A stretch of DNA of 62,397 nucleotides from Pleurocapsales cyanobacterium LEGE 06147 (GTDB taxonomy: Bacteria > Cyanobacteriota > Cyanobacteriia > Cyanobacteriales > Xenococcaceae). A program made the position numbers and the translations under genes. Under the pieces are notes generated by a model that saw only the letters and a list, made by a program, of their open reading frames with translations, was not told the DNA's origin and ran no database searches. Shown piece by piece: positions 46,265 to 55,443 of the stretch; position 1 is the stretch's first letter, and every line of letters begins with the position of its first letter. Where the stretch lies: NCBI GenBank assembly GCA_015207585.1, contig JADEWQ010000020.1, positions 1 through 62,397 of the forward strand. Reading direction: 5' to 3'.

Positions 46265-46424
46265 TGAAAATTTTCTTTTCTCTTTGCCGTCACCATAGAA
46301 TATCCCAAATTATAGCCATCATCTAAGTAAAGTAAATGAGAGATTGAAAATAAATGATTAAGTATAAATTACCGATCGCTTTTTCATAATTACTTTTTTC
46401 TAATTTACCTTACTTGGGGACACA

Positions 46425-46481
46425 AACTACATGTAGAGTAAAAAAAGCTTAATTTTAGAGTCATAACACTATATGTACAGA
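46425..46481 (+). promoter_or_regulatory. Pair of candidate NrdR boxes upstream of nrdA
   Basis: Two 16-base blocks, aaactacatgtagagt (46425-46440) and acactatatgtacaga (46466-46481), each match the NrdR consensus (acaCwAtATaTwGtgt) at 12 of 16 positions. Their starts are 41 bases apart, about four helical turns, as in tandem NrdR sites. They end 47 bases before the nrdA ATG. NrdR represses ribonucleotide reductase genes when dATP is high. Confidence 0.5.
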
Positions 46482-46528
46482 AAAGTTGAGTTATAGTATA
46501 AATCCAGTTATCTTGTAAGTCCTAAAGT

Positions 46529-49500
46529 ATGCAGCCAACCTTATCGCTAAAAGCAACTCCTTTATCGAAGACAAATAGTGATATTCAGGTGATTAGGCGC
46601 GATGGTTCGCCAACTTCCCTCAATGTTGCGAAAATTCGTACTGTTGTCGATTGGGCTTGTTCGGGTAAGGATGTTAATCCAATTACTCTCGAAGCGGGAC
46701 TGACCACGAGGTTGCGCCATGGGGTTACCACTAGAGAAATTCAGGATAATCTCATCAACTGCGCCTTGGAATTGTGTAGTCCTACAGAACCAGAGTGGTG
46801 TTATGTCGCAGGGCGACTGCATATCTGGAGTCTGTGGAAAGATACGATCGTCAGCCGTGGATATGGCTATGGTAATTATCCTGCCACGGTGAAGCTTCAA
46901 GTTGAAGCCAATCGATACGACCCTACTATTTTGCTATATTCTGACGAAGAACTAGCAACAGCAGGTTCTTGGCTCAATCCAGAATGGGATAAGGATTATG
47001 ATTATGCGGGAGCTGTTTTGTTAACTAGGCGATATCTTCTCGCCGATGAGCTACCCCAAGAAGCATTTTTAACTTGTGCTTTGTTGTTAGCTTCTCCCGA
47101 AGGCCCCCAAAATAGGTTAGCGATCGCCAAAAAATTCTATGAAGCGATCGCGCAACGCAAAATTTCTTTAGCAACTCCTATCTTAGCTAATTTGAGAGTA
47201 CCTCATGGCTCTCTATCTTCCTGCTTTATCATTGCCATTGATGATAATCTAGAAAGCATTTTTGGCGAAATTACCAATACTGCCAGAATTTCTAAAAATG
47301 GTGGTGGGGTTGGTGTAAATGTCAGCCGCATTCGGGCGACGGGCAGTTGGGTAATGGGCAAAGCCAAAGCCTCTGGCGGAATTATTCCTTGGATTAAGCT
47401 ACTCAACGATACGGCGATCGCTGTCAATCAGGGAGGGCGTAGGGCTGGTGCCGTTACCGTAGGCGTAGATATCTGGCATTTGGACGTACCGGAATTTCTA
47501 GAGATCCAAACGGAAAATGGGGATCGACGGCGCAAAGCTTATGATATTTTTCCCCAGCTAATTATTCCTGACGAGTTTATGCGGCGAGTGTTAGCCAAGG
47601 AACAATGGACTTTGGTCGATCCCTATGAAGTAAAAACTAAGTTGGGTATTGAACTCGCCGAACTGTGGGGAGAAAAGTTTGAAGCGGCTTACCGCCAGAT
47701 TGAAGCAGAATTGGACAACAAAATTACTCTCTACAAAAAGGTTAATGCCCGAGAATTGTTTAAAGAGATTATGCGATCGCAAGTAGAGACGGGGATGCCC
47801 TATCTCGCCTTTAAAGATACCATCAATCGGGCTAATCCCAATAAGCATGAAGGTTATATTCCTGGAGTGAATTTGTGTGTTGCCCCCGAAACTCTCGTCT
47901 TGACAAGTCGCGGATACTTTCCCATCGTGGATTTAGCTTCTCAAAAAGTTAGTGTTTGGAATGGTAGTGAATGGTCAGAAGTTCTAATACGTCAGACTGG
48001 AACAAATCAAAAACTACTTAAGGTTAATTTTTCTAATGGTGAAAGTCTAGAATGCACTTACTATCATCACTTTTGGATTCAAAACAGCTATCGCAGCAAT
48101 CCTAAAAAAGTAGAAGCCAAAGCTTTAAAACCTGGAGATAAGCTGATTAAATACCAACTGCCAATCATTACTTCAGAAGATGACGTTGAATTTCCTTATG
48201 CTTATACTTCTGGCTTTTTTAGTGGAGATGGTAGCTATAGTTCAAATAACTATCCTGAACTTCATTTATACGGAGAGAAGCAAAAGTTACTTCAACATTT
48301 GGAAATCAGAAATAAAATATGGAGTAATGGTTCTGCAACCCACGAGCAAGAGGTAGCAGCAGTATATCAAGACCTAAACCAGAAGCGCATTGTTTGCAAG
48401 TTACCTCTAGATATTAAACCTAAATTTACTGTCCCTTTAAATGGTTATACAGTAAATTCTCGTCTCGAATGGTTAGCAGGATTATTAGATGCTGATGGTT
48501 CAGTTTATCGTAACGAAGACAATGAATCTTTAAGTATCGCTTCAACTAATAAAAATTTTCTGCTGAAAACACGGTTGATGTTGCAAACCTTGGGAGTCGA
48601 TTCAAAAGTTACCATAATGTCTACTCAAGGCTATCGGCAACTTCCTGATGGTAAAGGTAGTTTAGGAGATTACTATTGTCAGGATACTTATAGATTAATG
48701 ATTAACTCTAACGGTCTATATCAACTGTCAAAGTTAGGGTTAAAAACCAATCGGTTGAAGTGGAAGAGTCGTCTGCCACAAAGAGAAGCAAGTCAATTTA
48801 TTCGAGTTGAAAGTATTGAAATTACTTCAAGAATAGATAATACCTATTGTTTTACTGAACCTAAAAAACATTTAGGTATGTTTAATGGTATTTTGACTGG
48901 ACAATGCTGCGAGTCTTTTAGTAATGTTAAGCCAGGACAAGAAGCTCATTGTTGTAATCTAGTTTCGCTCAACCTAGCTAATGTCGAAGAAACGGAATTA
49001 CCCAATATCTCGCAGTTAGCAGTACGGATTCTGGATAATACCATCGAAATTACTACTCCACCCTTTTCGGACAGCAAAACCCACAATGACAAATACCGCA
49101 CTATCGGCGTTGGTTGTATGGGTTTAGCCGACTGGCTGGCAAAAAGACATTTAACCTACGAGAACTTAGCAGAAATTAGCTATTTATTTGAAGAAATTGG
49201 CTATTGGTGTACCCATGCTTCGATGCAATTAGCTCAACAACGGGGTGCCTATCCTGCTTTTGCGGGCAGTGAATGGAGTAAAGGCAAGCTGATCGGGGCA
49301 AAACCCCTAGAATGGTTCTTAGCTAATGCTAGAGATAAAGAACGTTGGCTAACCTTAGCCGCAAATATTCAAACCTACGGCATTCGCAATTCTCATATTA
49401 CTGCGATCGCTCCCAATACTTCTTCTTCTCTCGTACAAGGCTGCACTGCTAGTATCTTGCCCGTCTACAGTAAATTCTTCTATGATAAATGGGCTAAGGG

Positions 49501-49825
49501 AACCGTACCGATTGCTCCTCCCTTCCTTAAAGACTGTTTCTGGTACTACCACGAAAATAAAACCTTAGACCAGAAAAAAGTAGTTAAAGCAGTGGCTACC
49601 ATGCAACAGTGGATCGATACGGGAATTTCGATGGAATTACTCTTTAATCTCAATCAAGGAGTTTATTTTCCCGAAGAACCAGAACGTTGTCTTAAAGCAA
49701 AAGATATTTTTGAGACGCTAGTAATGGCATGGCAAGAAGGATGTAAAGCTATTTACTACATCCGTACCGTACAGAAAGACGATTTTCAAGAATCTCAAGA
49801 TGCTTGTAGTGCTTGTGCGAACTAA
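46529..49825 (+). CDS. nrdA: Ribonucleoside-diphosphate reductase large subunit with intein
   Basis: The 1098-residue precursor is a class I large subunit of about 755 residues plus a 343-residue intein (residues 450-792). The N-terminus is an ATP cone (VIRRDGSPTSLNVAKIRTVV), then the barrel (ATPILANLRVPHGSLSSCFI, KNGGGVGVNVSRIRATG). After splicing, VNL is joined to CCESFSNV, restoring the conserved NLC motif whose cysteine forms the thiyl radical (C439 in E. coli). The C-terminus (DACSACAN) has the CxxC pair that is re-reduced by thioredoxin. It makes deoxyribonucleotides with NrdB, encoded 101 bases downstream. Candidate NrdR boxes lie upstream. Confidence 0.95.
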   Translation: MQPTLSLKATPLSKTNSDIQVIRRDGSPTSLNVAKIRTVVDWACSGKDVNPITLEAGLTTRLRHGVTTREIQDNLINCALELCSPTEPEWCYVAGRLHIWSLWKDTIVSRGYGYGNYPATVKLQVEANRYDPTILLYSDEELATAGSWLNPEWDKDYDYAGAVLLTRRYLLADELPQEAFLTCALLLASPEGPQNRLAIAKKFYEAIAQRKISLATPILANLRVPHGSLSSCFIIAIDDNLESIFGEITNTARISKNGGGVGVNVSRIRATGSWVMGKAKASGGIIPWIKLLNDTAIAVNQGGRRAGAVTVGVDIWHLDVPEFLEIQTENGDRRRKAYDIFPQLIIPDEFMRRVLAKEQWTLVDPYEVKTKLGIELAELWGEKFEAAYRQIEAELDNKITLYKKVNARELFKEIMRSQVETGMPYLAFKDTINRANPNKHEGYIPGVNLCVAPETLVLTSRGYFPIVDLASQKVSVWNGSEWSEVLIRQTGTNQKLLKVNFSNGESLECTYYHHFWIQNSYRSNPKKVEAKALKPGDKLIKYQLPIITSEDDVEFPYAYTSGFFSGDGSYSSNNYPELHLYGEKQKLLQHLEIRNKIWSNGSATHEQEVAAVYQDLNQKRIVCKLPLDIKPKFTVPLNGYTVNSRLEWLAGLLDADGSVYRNEDNESLSIASTNKNFLLKTRLMLQTLGVDSKVTIMSTQGYRQLPDGKGSLGDYYCQDTYRLMINSNGLYQLSKLGLKTNRLKWKSRLPQREASQFIRVESIEITSRIDNTYCFTEPKKHLGMFNGILTGQCCESFSNVKPGQEAHCCNLVSLNLANVEETELPNISQLAVRILDNTIEITTPPFSDSKTHNDKYRTIGVGCMGLADWLAKRHLTYENLAEISYLFEEIGYWCTHASMQLAQQRGAYPAFAGSEWSKGKLIGAKPLEWFLANARDKERWLTLAANIQTYGIRNSHITAIAPNTSSSLVQGCTASILPVYSKFFYDKWAKGTVPIAPPFLKDCFWYYHENKTLDQKKVVKAVATMQQWIDTGISMELLFNLNQGVYFPEEPERCLKAKDIFETLVMAWQEGCKAIYYIRTVQKDDFQESQDACSACAN
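47876..48904 (+). other. Intein with LAGLIDADG homing endonuclease, within nrdA
   Basis: It starts at Cys450 (CVAPETLVLTSRGYFPI, block A) and has a block B-like ESLECTYYHHFWIQ. The endonuclease domain has two LAGLIDADG helices, here YTSGFFSGDGS and WLAGLLDADGS. It ends in a block F/G of YCFTEPKKHLGMFNGILTGQ before Cys+1. The last residue is Gln and the penultimate one Gly, instead of the usual His-Asn. Gln-ended ribonucleotide-reductase inteins are known and some splice. The endonuclease motifs appear complete, so it may still be mobile. Codon use is more AT-rich than the host gene. Confidence 0.92.
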
Positions 49826-49926
49826 CCTTGAGATAAGAACATGGGGTGCGAAGTAAATTCGCGTCCTTAAGATTTTTGTTGGTATACGAGCAACAACACA
49901 ATCAAAGCGGAAAGCTCACATTAATA

Positions 49927-50988
49927 ATGACGACAATTAAAGATCTAAAATCGATGTATATAAATCCAATCTTTAATCCAGATGGAGACGACATTATTGA
50001 AAATCGTTCCATTTGGTTTGGGAATACTACTAACCTGATGCAACTCAATGACGTGCGCTACACCTGGGCAATTGGATTGTATCAACAAATGCGAGAAAAC
50101 TTTTGGATTCCTCAGAAGCTAGATCTGACTCAAGATATCACTGATTACTGGAATTTAACTGAAGAAGAACGTTATGCCTACGATGGTATTTTGAGTTATC
50201 TAACTTTTTTAGATTCAATACAGACATGCAATGTACCTCACATTAAAAGCTGCATTACTGCACCAGAAGTGAGTCTGTGTATGGCAGAACAAATTTCTCA
50301 AGAAGCCATGCACAATCAAAGTTATCAGTATATTATCGAAACAGTTATTCCTGGCGATCGCCGCAGTGCCGTTTATGATTTTTGGCGTACGGATAGAGTA
50401 CTGGCAGATCGCTGTGAATTTATTGCCAAACTGTACCAAAATTACGTCGATAATCCTACTCCAGAAAATTATTTTGTTTCTCTACTAGCTGATTATTTAC
50501 TAGAAGGATTATATTTTTACAACGGCTTTATTTACTTTTATAATCTAGCTTCGCGGATGTTGATGCCAGGTAGTGCCGATATTTTTAAAATGATCAACCG
50601 CGATGAGTTGAGTCACGTCAGGCTCTATCAAAAACTCATCCCCGAAGCAATGAAAATGTTTCCTCACAGTAGCGAACAAATTTATGAAATGTACGCTACT
50701 GCAGTAGAACACGAATGTCGCTGGACTAATCATATTATCGGAGATAGCATCTTAGGTATTACCCAAACCAGTACCGAGCAGTATACTAAGTATCTGGCTA
50801 ATATCCGATTACGGGCTATAGGGTTGGAATCTTTGTATCCAGAGGAAAAATATCAAACTAGTCCTTATAAACACTTAGAACGTTTCTCCGATACCAAAAA
50901 AGAAGGTCATACCAAGGCGAATTTCTTTGAAGCAGGAGTTACCAGTTATGTCATGTCTTCTGGTGTCACTGGCTGGGACGAGATTTAA
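49927..50988 (+). CDS. nrdB: Ribonucleoside-diphosphate reductase small subunit
   Basis: The product is about 353 residues, from ATG at 49927; a frame from a GTG at 49846 adds 27 unlikely residues. The di-iron ligands are visible: D96 (FLDSIQ), E126 and H129 (QEAMHNQSY), a later Glu in LLEGLYFY, and Glu/His in RDELSHVRLY. Tyr133 sits where the radical tyrosine is expected (E-x2-H-x3-Y). It generates the radical used by NrdA. The gene is co-directional with nrdA after 101 bases, with a small hairpin (gcgaa-gtaaa-ttcgc) between. Confidence 0.95.
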   Translation: MTTIKDLKSMYINPIFNPDGDDIIENRSIWFGNTTNLMQLNDVRYTWAIGLYQQMRENFWIPQKLDLTQDITDYWNLTEEERYAYDGILSYLTFLDSIQTCNVPHIKSCITAPEVSLCMAEQISQEAMHNQSYQYIIETVIPGDRRSAVYDFWRTDRVLADRCEFIAKLYQNYVDNPTPENYFVSLLADYLLEGLYFYNGFIYFYNLASRMLMPGSADIFKMINRDELSHVRLYQKLIPEAMKMFPHSSEQIYEMYATAVEHECRWTNHIIGDSILGITQTSTEQYTKYLANIRLRAIGLESLYPEEKYQTSPYKHLERFSDTKKEGHTKANFFEAGVTSYVMSSGVTGWDEI

Positions 50989-51177
50989 TAGCAGGAGTCA
51001 CCGAGCTGACTGCCTGACAGAAGTAGTCGAAAGCCAACAAAGTCAAGGAATTCTCGAAAAAGGGTAGAGACCGTGATTTGTCAAAAAAACGAGCCTATAA
51101 CTCATGCCGAACTCTACCGAGAAAAACGCGCAGTGCTCCAACTATAGCAAAGCTTAGTTGGTGGTGAAGCGCGTTAA

Positions 51178-52119
51178 CTGGGTCTTTCTTGTTGTTCGAT
51201 ATTTGGAGATACTTATTCGATTAGCTTCAACCTACACCGTGGTCGAGGTAAGCGCATACCTTTAGAAATTCATCAAGCAAAATATCAATTGTTACTCGAT
51301 GATTTATTGGAAGGTAAAGCGACTAAAGGCACTCTAAAACTATGGTGTTCCCAGAAAGGTATTTGGTATGCCCTGATTTCGCTATCAAAGGAAGTTCCTG
51401 ATAGTGACGAACCGCAGGGCTGGATAGGTGTGGATAGAGGACAAAATAATATTGCCGTAGCCTCTTTGCCTTCTGGCATGGCTAAATTCTGGAATGGTAG
51501 ACAGATAAAGCACTTACGCCGTCGTGCCGCGAAATTACGAAAATCTTTGCAGAAAGCCAAGAAACTCAAAACTGTTAAGCGACTAGAATCAAAAGAACGT
51601 CGACTAATAAGCTATATAAATCACTGTATCAGCAAACAGTTGGTTGCTTTCGCGAAAGATTTTGACTGCGGATTAGTATTTGAAGACTTGTCAGGTATCA
51701 GGCAGACTTCCAAACAACGGAAGAAGAATAAGTCTGATGCTGGTGAAAACCGAGACTTTTGGAGCTTCTATCAACTCGAAAATTCTTGTCGGTATAAAAG
51801 TATATTAGCTAGTGTACCTATGAAGAAGCGTCCCGCAGCTTATACAAGCAAGTCTTGCTGTAAGTGTGGTGTTATAGGCAAGCGAAATAAGCATAGCTTT
51901 GTTTGCGTCAACCCTAGCTGCAATAGTTGTCATAACGCAGATTGGGGAGGTTCTCAGAATATTGGTCAATGGGACGGCTTTTCATGTGCGGTTGATTTTC
52001 AGAAACCTTTAGCTGTAATGGTTAAAGGCAATCAGCCGAACGGGGTGTATGACTCTCCCCTGAACCAAGTAAGTCTTTCGGGACAAGAATTGGAATCTCC
52101 GACTATGGCGTCAGCTTAG
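51178..52119 (+). pseudogene. TnpB (IS200/IS605-type), N-terminus lost
   Basis: From about 51178 a frame reads FGDTYSISFNLHRGRGKRIP and continues into the RuvC-like part. RuvC I is WIGVDRGQNNIAVAS, RuvC II is LVFEDLSGIRQT, the zinc ribbon is CCKCGVIGKRNK...CVNPSCNSC, and RuvC III is HNADWGGSQNIG. All three acidic residues are therefore present. A stop at about 51173 and the disordered DNA upstream show that the first 100 or so residues, which grip the guide RNA and target, are lost. It may be dead, or a very short protein from a TTG at 51289. No tnpA accompanies it. Confidence 0.82.
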
Positions 52120-52123
52120 TTGG
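52085..52123 (+). other. Right-end hairpin of the IS605-type element / omega-RNA 3' end
   Basis: ctccgact and agttggag (one G-U pair) close a stem around 13 bases over the last codons of tnpB, followed by agagtcaac. Such a hairpin at the 3' end of tnpB marks the transposon right end and the scaffold of the guide RNA. The flanking bases after gtcaac (about 52130) would be the guide. The assignment rests on this family pattern, not on a database match. Confidence 0.45.
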
Positions 52124-52145
52124 AGAGAGTCAACCACTTCCATAG

Positions 52146-52379
52146 TCAAGTATTAAAATAGTAGTCGCGATCGGGATAAACTAAAGTTTCATCTGGCAGA
52201 GTAAATAGTCGCTGGGTTACGAGATCGTACAACGTTCCGGCATCTCCACTTTGGAAGTCCGTGCGTCCGCAGCCTCGGATAAACAAGGAAACTCCTGTTA
52301 GGACACTACTGCCGTTGACTAAATAAGACATGTGGCTGTCAATATGACCGGGGGTAGCGATCGCTTTTATTTCAATCAA
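52146..52379 (-). pseudogene. Metallo-beta-lactamase-fold hydrolase fragment
   Basis: The 77-codon minus-strand frame has IKAIATPGHIDSHMSYLVNG and SVLTGVSLFIRGCGRTDFQS, then GTLYDLVTQRLFTLPDETLV. It is the middle of a GloB/ETHE1-like MBL protein, where GH in TPGHIDSH is a metal-binding pair. The usual second-metal aspartate in TGDSLF is changed to Val here (TGVSLF). The beginning and the end are missing. The break at its C-terminal side coincides with the right end of the TnpB element, so the insertion probably destroyed it. Confidence 0.85.
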
Positions 52380-52422
52380 GAGAATTGGTATAAGTTAAAC
52401 AGGATAAAAATTTTAGGCACAA

Positions 52423-53244
52423 TTATTGCAAAACGGCGATGTAGTTGGTTACTCCTCGGAAATATTCACAATCTTCGTAATACTCTTTTATATGCATTAA
52501 TTGTGATGAAGGTAAAATACGATATATTTGGTAGCCCAAAGGGTGCAGTAAATCCCAGAAATCATGGAAAAAAGTTCGAGAGTTTACGTTGCCAGAACCA
52601 AACTCAAACGATAGTGCTCGAATTACTCGATTGGCTAGGCTTGTTGCTGCTCCTTTGAGTGCCTCAAGCTCATGCCCTTCGATATCCATTTTCATAAAAT
52701 CAACCCGTGTTAAATTATAACTGGAGACAACATCATCAATAGTGACGGTTTCCACATCTATCCAAGTAAAATCTCGGTCTTGAAAATAGCTATCTCGTCT
52801 TTGATGGAGTGAAGCTATTCCTGCAGTAGGTTTTGGGGTGCACAGTTTAACCGAACGTTTCGCAGAACTAACTGCTTTTGGAATAAGTGTAGAATTTGGT
52901 ATTTTTTTGTCACTAATGATCTGCTGACAAACGGGCTGAGGTTCAAATAAAAAGATACGTGACTGCGGAAAAACCTGATTGAGAAGAAGTGCCCATTTAC
53001 CTTTGTTAGCACCTACATCGAATATGACAGGCGAGGAGGTACTAATTACAGATTGAGTTGCTTTGATTTCAGCATCGAATGCCCAACCCGTTCCCGCTCC
53101 TTTACCTAAAAGAATACACCAATAAGCCTCTAGCAGTCTTGCTAACTCTTGAGTCATTGAATTTGCCACTAATAGACTTAACGGTTTGGCTACGGTTTTT
53201 CCTACTTGATTGAAAGTGCCTTGTTCATGCGGTTTCATATGCAA
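52423..53244 (-). CDS. FkbM family methyltransferase
   Basis: The 273-residue SAM-dependent methyltransferase has the Rossmann start VIFDVGANKGKWALLLNQV, the motif FLFEPQPVCQQII and the FkbM-typical VDFMKMDIEGHELEALKGA. Family members methylate sugars or other hydroxyls, often in glycan or polyketide pathways. The natural acceptor is unknown. It stands after the MBL fragment in the same direction. The N-terminus (MKPHEQGTFNQVGK, from the second ATG) may begin two codons later than the frame start. Confidence 0.88.
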   Translation of the reverse strand: MHMKPHEQGTFNQVGKTVAKPLSLLVANSMTQELARLLEAYWCILLGKGAGTGWAFDAEIKATQSVISTSSPVIFDVGANKGKWALLLNQVFPQSRIFLFEPQPVCQQIISDKKIPNSTLIPKAVSSAKRSVKLCTPKPTAGIASLHQRRDSYFQDRDFTWIDVETVTIDDVVSSYNLTRVDFMKMDIEGHELEALKGAATSLANRVIRALSFEFGSGNVNSRTFFHDFWDLLHPLGYQIYRILPSSQLMHIKEYYEDCEYFRGVTNYIAVLQ

Positions 53245-53356
53245 GAGTTTTTATGCTCGATAGAATACGCTTGATGGCACTTAATATTCTATATGCGATC
53301 GCTTAAATCTAAAGTCTTCGTAGATACTTTATTCAAAATAATCTAACTCTATAAAA

Positions 53357-53827
53357 TTATGTGCTGAAGATCTCTTGTGTTTGTTCTTCAAGAAGTGAAC
53401 CGGAATCGAGGGGATTGGTATTGTAGAGTATCATTGTTGTTGTATCGTTGCGCTTAAAACCGATGCGTTCGTAAAAACTTTGTTGATGAGTTGTGGTTAA
53501 ATAGACTCTCTCGACTTGATTGACTCGTGGATGAGATACAACCGTCTCGACTAACTTGCGTCCTAAACCTACTCCGCGATATTCTGGATCGATAACTACA
53601 TCCCAAATAGCAGCGCGATAAACACAGTCAGAAGTGGCTCTAGCGAAACCGATCAAGCGTTGTTTATCCCAAACACTAACTACGGGATCGCTGTTGGCGA
53701 TCGCTATTGCTAAGTCTTCTATCTTTCGTTGCCTCGCCCAAAAAGCACCAATTATTAGTAAATTACGGAGTTGATGCAAGTCTATCTTTGCTTTGTCAAG
53801 ACAAAATTGAATGTGACTGGAATCCAT
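53357..53827 (-). CDS. GNAT family N-acetyltransferase
   Basis: The 156-residue protein has the acetyl-CoA-binding motif VVIDPEYRGVGLGRKLVETV and the C-terminal YLTTTHQQSFYERIGFKRND, typical of GNAT enzymes. The first part (IAIANSDPVVSVWDKQRLIG) forms the usual substrate side. The substrate could be a small amine or peptide and cannot be told. Its stop lies 112 bases upstream of the FkbM start, in the same direction, with an AT-rich gap. Confidence 0.85.
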   Translation of the reverse strand: MDSSHIQFCLDKAKIDLHQLRNLLIIGAFWARQRKIEDLAIAIANSDPVVSVWDKQRLIGFARATSDCVYRAAIWDVVIDPEYRGVGLGRKLVETVVSHPRVNQVERVYLTTTHQQSFYERIGFKRNDTTTMILYNTNPLDSGSLLEEQTQEIFST

Positions 53828-54208
53828 GTTTGTTAATCCTCTGCCTTAACTCGGACACGATACGATGGCGATCGCTTTTTCAGATATTGTTGGTTCCGTA
53901 GCTATTTTGGCAGAATTTCCTCTTATTTTTCTACCAAAAAGTCTACATTTCTTGACAATAATTTTTTTTGATTTAAAGGCGATCGCATCTTAGCTCTGTA
54001 TTATTTCAAACTGACAGTAATTTTAATTTATTTTTCTATATTAAAATATAAAAAGCAAGTTATATTTTTAACTAATTCAGTTGTTTTTGAATGATTTCAA
54101 AAAAATTGATATGAGTAGATATTTCGAGTTGAACTAAACTAAAATACATAAAAGATATTAAACATTAATTTTATTTGTTTGTAAAGAAAATTTAGTTACT
54201 AAATAACA
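53828..54208. other. AT-rich divergent spacer
   Basis: This spacer of 381 bases lies between the acetyltransferase (minus) and the aldo/keto reductase (plus). HIP1-like gcgatcgc-type words occur (gcgatcgc at about 53867 and 53980). I see no gene and no strong palindrome. Confidence 0.55.
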
Positions 54209-55390
54209 ATGCAATATCGGAGATTTGGGCGCACAGAATTATCAATGCCTGTCTTTTCTTGCGGAGGAATGAGATATCAGTATCAATGGCAAGATGTGCC
54301 TCAATGGCGAATTCCCCAAGAAAATCAACGCAATCTAGAAGAAACTATTCTTCGTTCTTTAAGTGTAGGCATTAATCACATTGAAACAGCAAGGGGTTAT
54401 GGCAGTTCCGAGATGCAATTAGGCAGGATTTTGCCCAAAGTACCAAGAGAAAAGTTGATTGTCCAAACCAAAGTAGCACCCCAACCAGACCCAAAAGAAT
54501 TTCGTCGTCAGGTGCATCAATCTCTCAAATTTCTCAAACTAGATTATGTCGATTTATTAGGACTCCACGGAATTAATAACCAAGAAATACTCGATTACTG
54601 TATTCGACCAGGTGGCTGTTTAGATGAAGCCAAAAAGTTACAAGCAAAGGGAAAAATTAGGTTTATTGGCTTTTCTACTCATGGAGCGACGGAAATAATT
54701 ACCAAGACTATCGAAACAGGCGAGTTTGACTATGTTAATCTTCACTGGTACTACATTAATCAACTCAACTGGTCGGCGATTGAAGCTGCTCGACGGCAAG
54801 ATATGGGAGTATTTATTATCAGTCCCTCCGATAAAGGAGGAAAACTCTACGAACCGCCACAAAAACTGGTAGAACTGTGTAACCCTCTCAGTCCAATGGT
54901 CTTTAACGATCTATTTTGCCTGTCTCATTCCCAAGTGCATACTCTTAGTTTGGGAGCAGCCAGACCCACAGATTTTGACGAACACCTGAAAGTATTACCT
55001 TTATTAGACAAAGCAGATGAAGTTTTACCCCCCATTTTAGAACGTTTGGAGCAAGCAGCGATCGCTGCCTTGGGAGAAGATTGGGTACGTACCTGGCATA
55101 TAGGTTTACCTAAATATGACGAAACGCCAGGGAGGATAAATATTCCTGTAATTTTATGGCTCAGAAACTTAGCGATCGCCTATGACATGGTAGAGTATGC
55201 CAAAATGCGCTACAACTTGCTGGGTAATGGCAGTCACTGGTTTCCAGGGGAAAAAGCCAACCAAATCGAAAGATTCGACCTCAGACCCTATTTAGTCGAT
55301 AGTCCCCACGCTGATAAGATACCCGAGCTTTTGGTACAAGCCGATAGCTTTCTCTGCGACACGCCACTTCAACGTCTTTCCCAAAGTTAG
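54209..55390 (+). CDS. Aldo/keto reductase
   Basis: The 393-residue TIM-barrel protein has the AKR pattern. FGRTELSMPVFSCGGMRYQY starts it. HIETARGYGSSEMQLGRIL contains the catalytic Tyr (ETARGYG; the usual D is E here), VQTKVAP the Lys, and YVDLLGLHGIN the His. IRFIGFSTHG and SPSDKGGKLY follow. The NADPH-binding C-terminal part differs from ordinary AKRs and adds about 100 residues after position 290, seen in a group of cyanobacterial proteins. The substrate is unknown. Confidence 0.88.
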   Translation: MQYRRFGRTELSMPVFSCGGMRYQYQWQDVPQWRIPQENQRNLEETILRSLSVGINHIETARGYGSSEMQLGRILPKVPREKLIVQTKVAPQPDPKEFRRQVHQSLKFLKLDYVDLLGLHGINNQEILDYCIRPGGCLDEAKKLQAKGKIRFIGFSTHGATEIITKTIETGEFDYVNLHWYYINQLNWSAIEAARRQDMGVFIISPSDKGGKLYEPPQKLVELCNPLSPMVFNDLFCLSHSQVHTLSLGAARPTDFDEHLKVLPLLDKADEVLPPILERLEQAAIAALGEDWVRTWHIGLPKYDETPGRINIPVILWLRNLAIAYDMVEYAKMRYNLLGNGSHWFPGEKANQIERFDLRPYLVDSPHADKIPELLVQADSFLCDTPLQRLSQS

Positions 55391-55443
55391 AAATTTACAA
55401 TAGTAGCAGTTTGCCGCGAACTAAAGTTCCGGCTCAAAGCTCA

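Noticed and set aside
49846-49926. GTG start giving nrdB 27 extra residues
   Set aside because: The extra part overlaps a small hairpin and is not protein-like; the ATG at 49927 begins the normal NrdB N-terminus.
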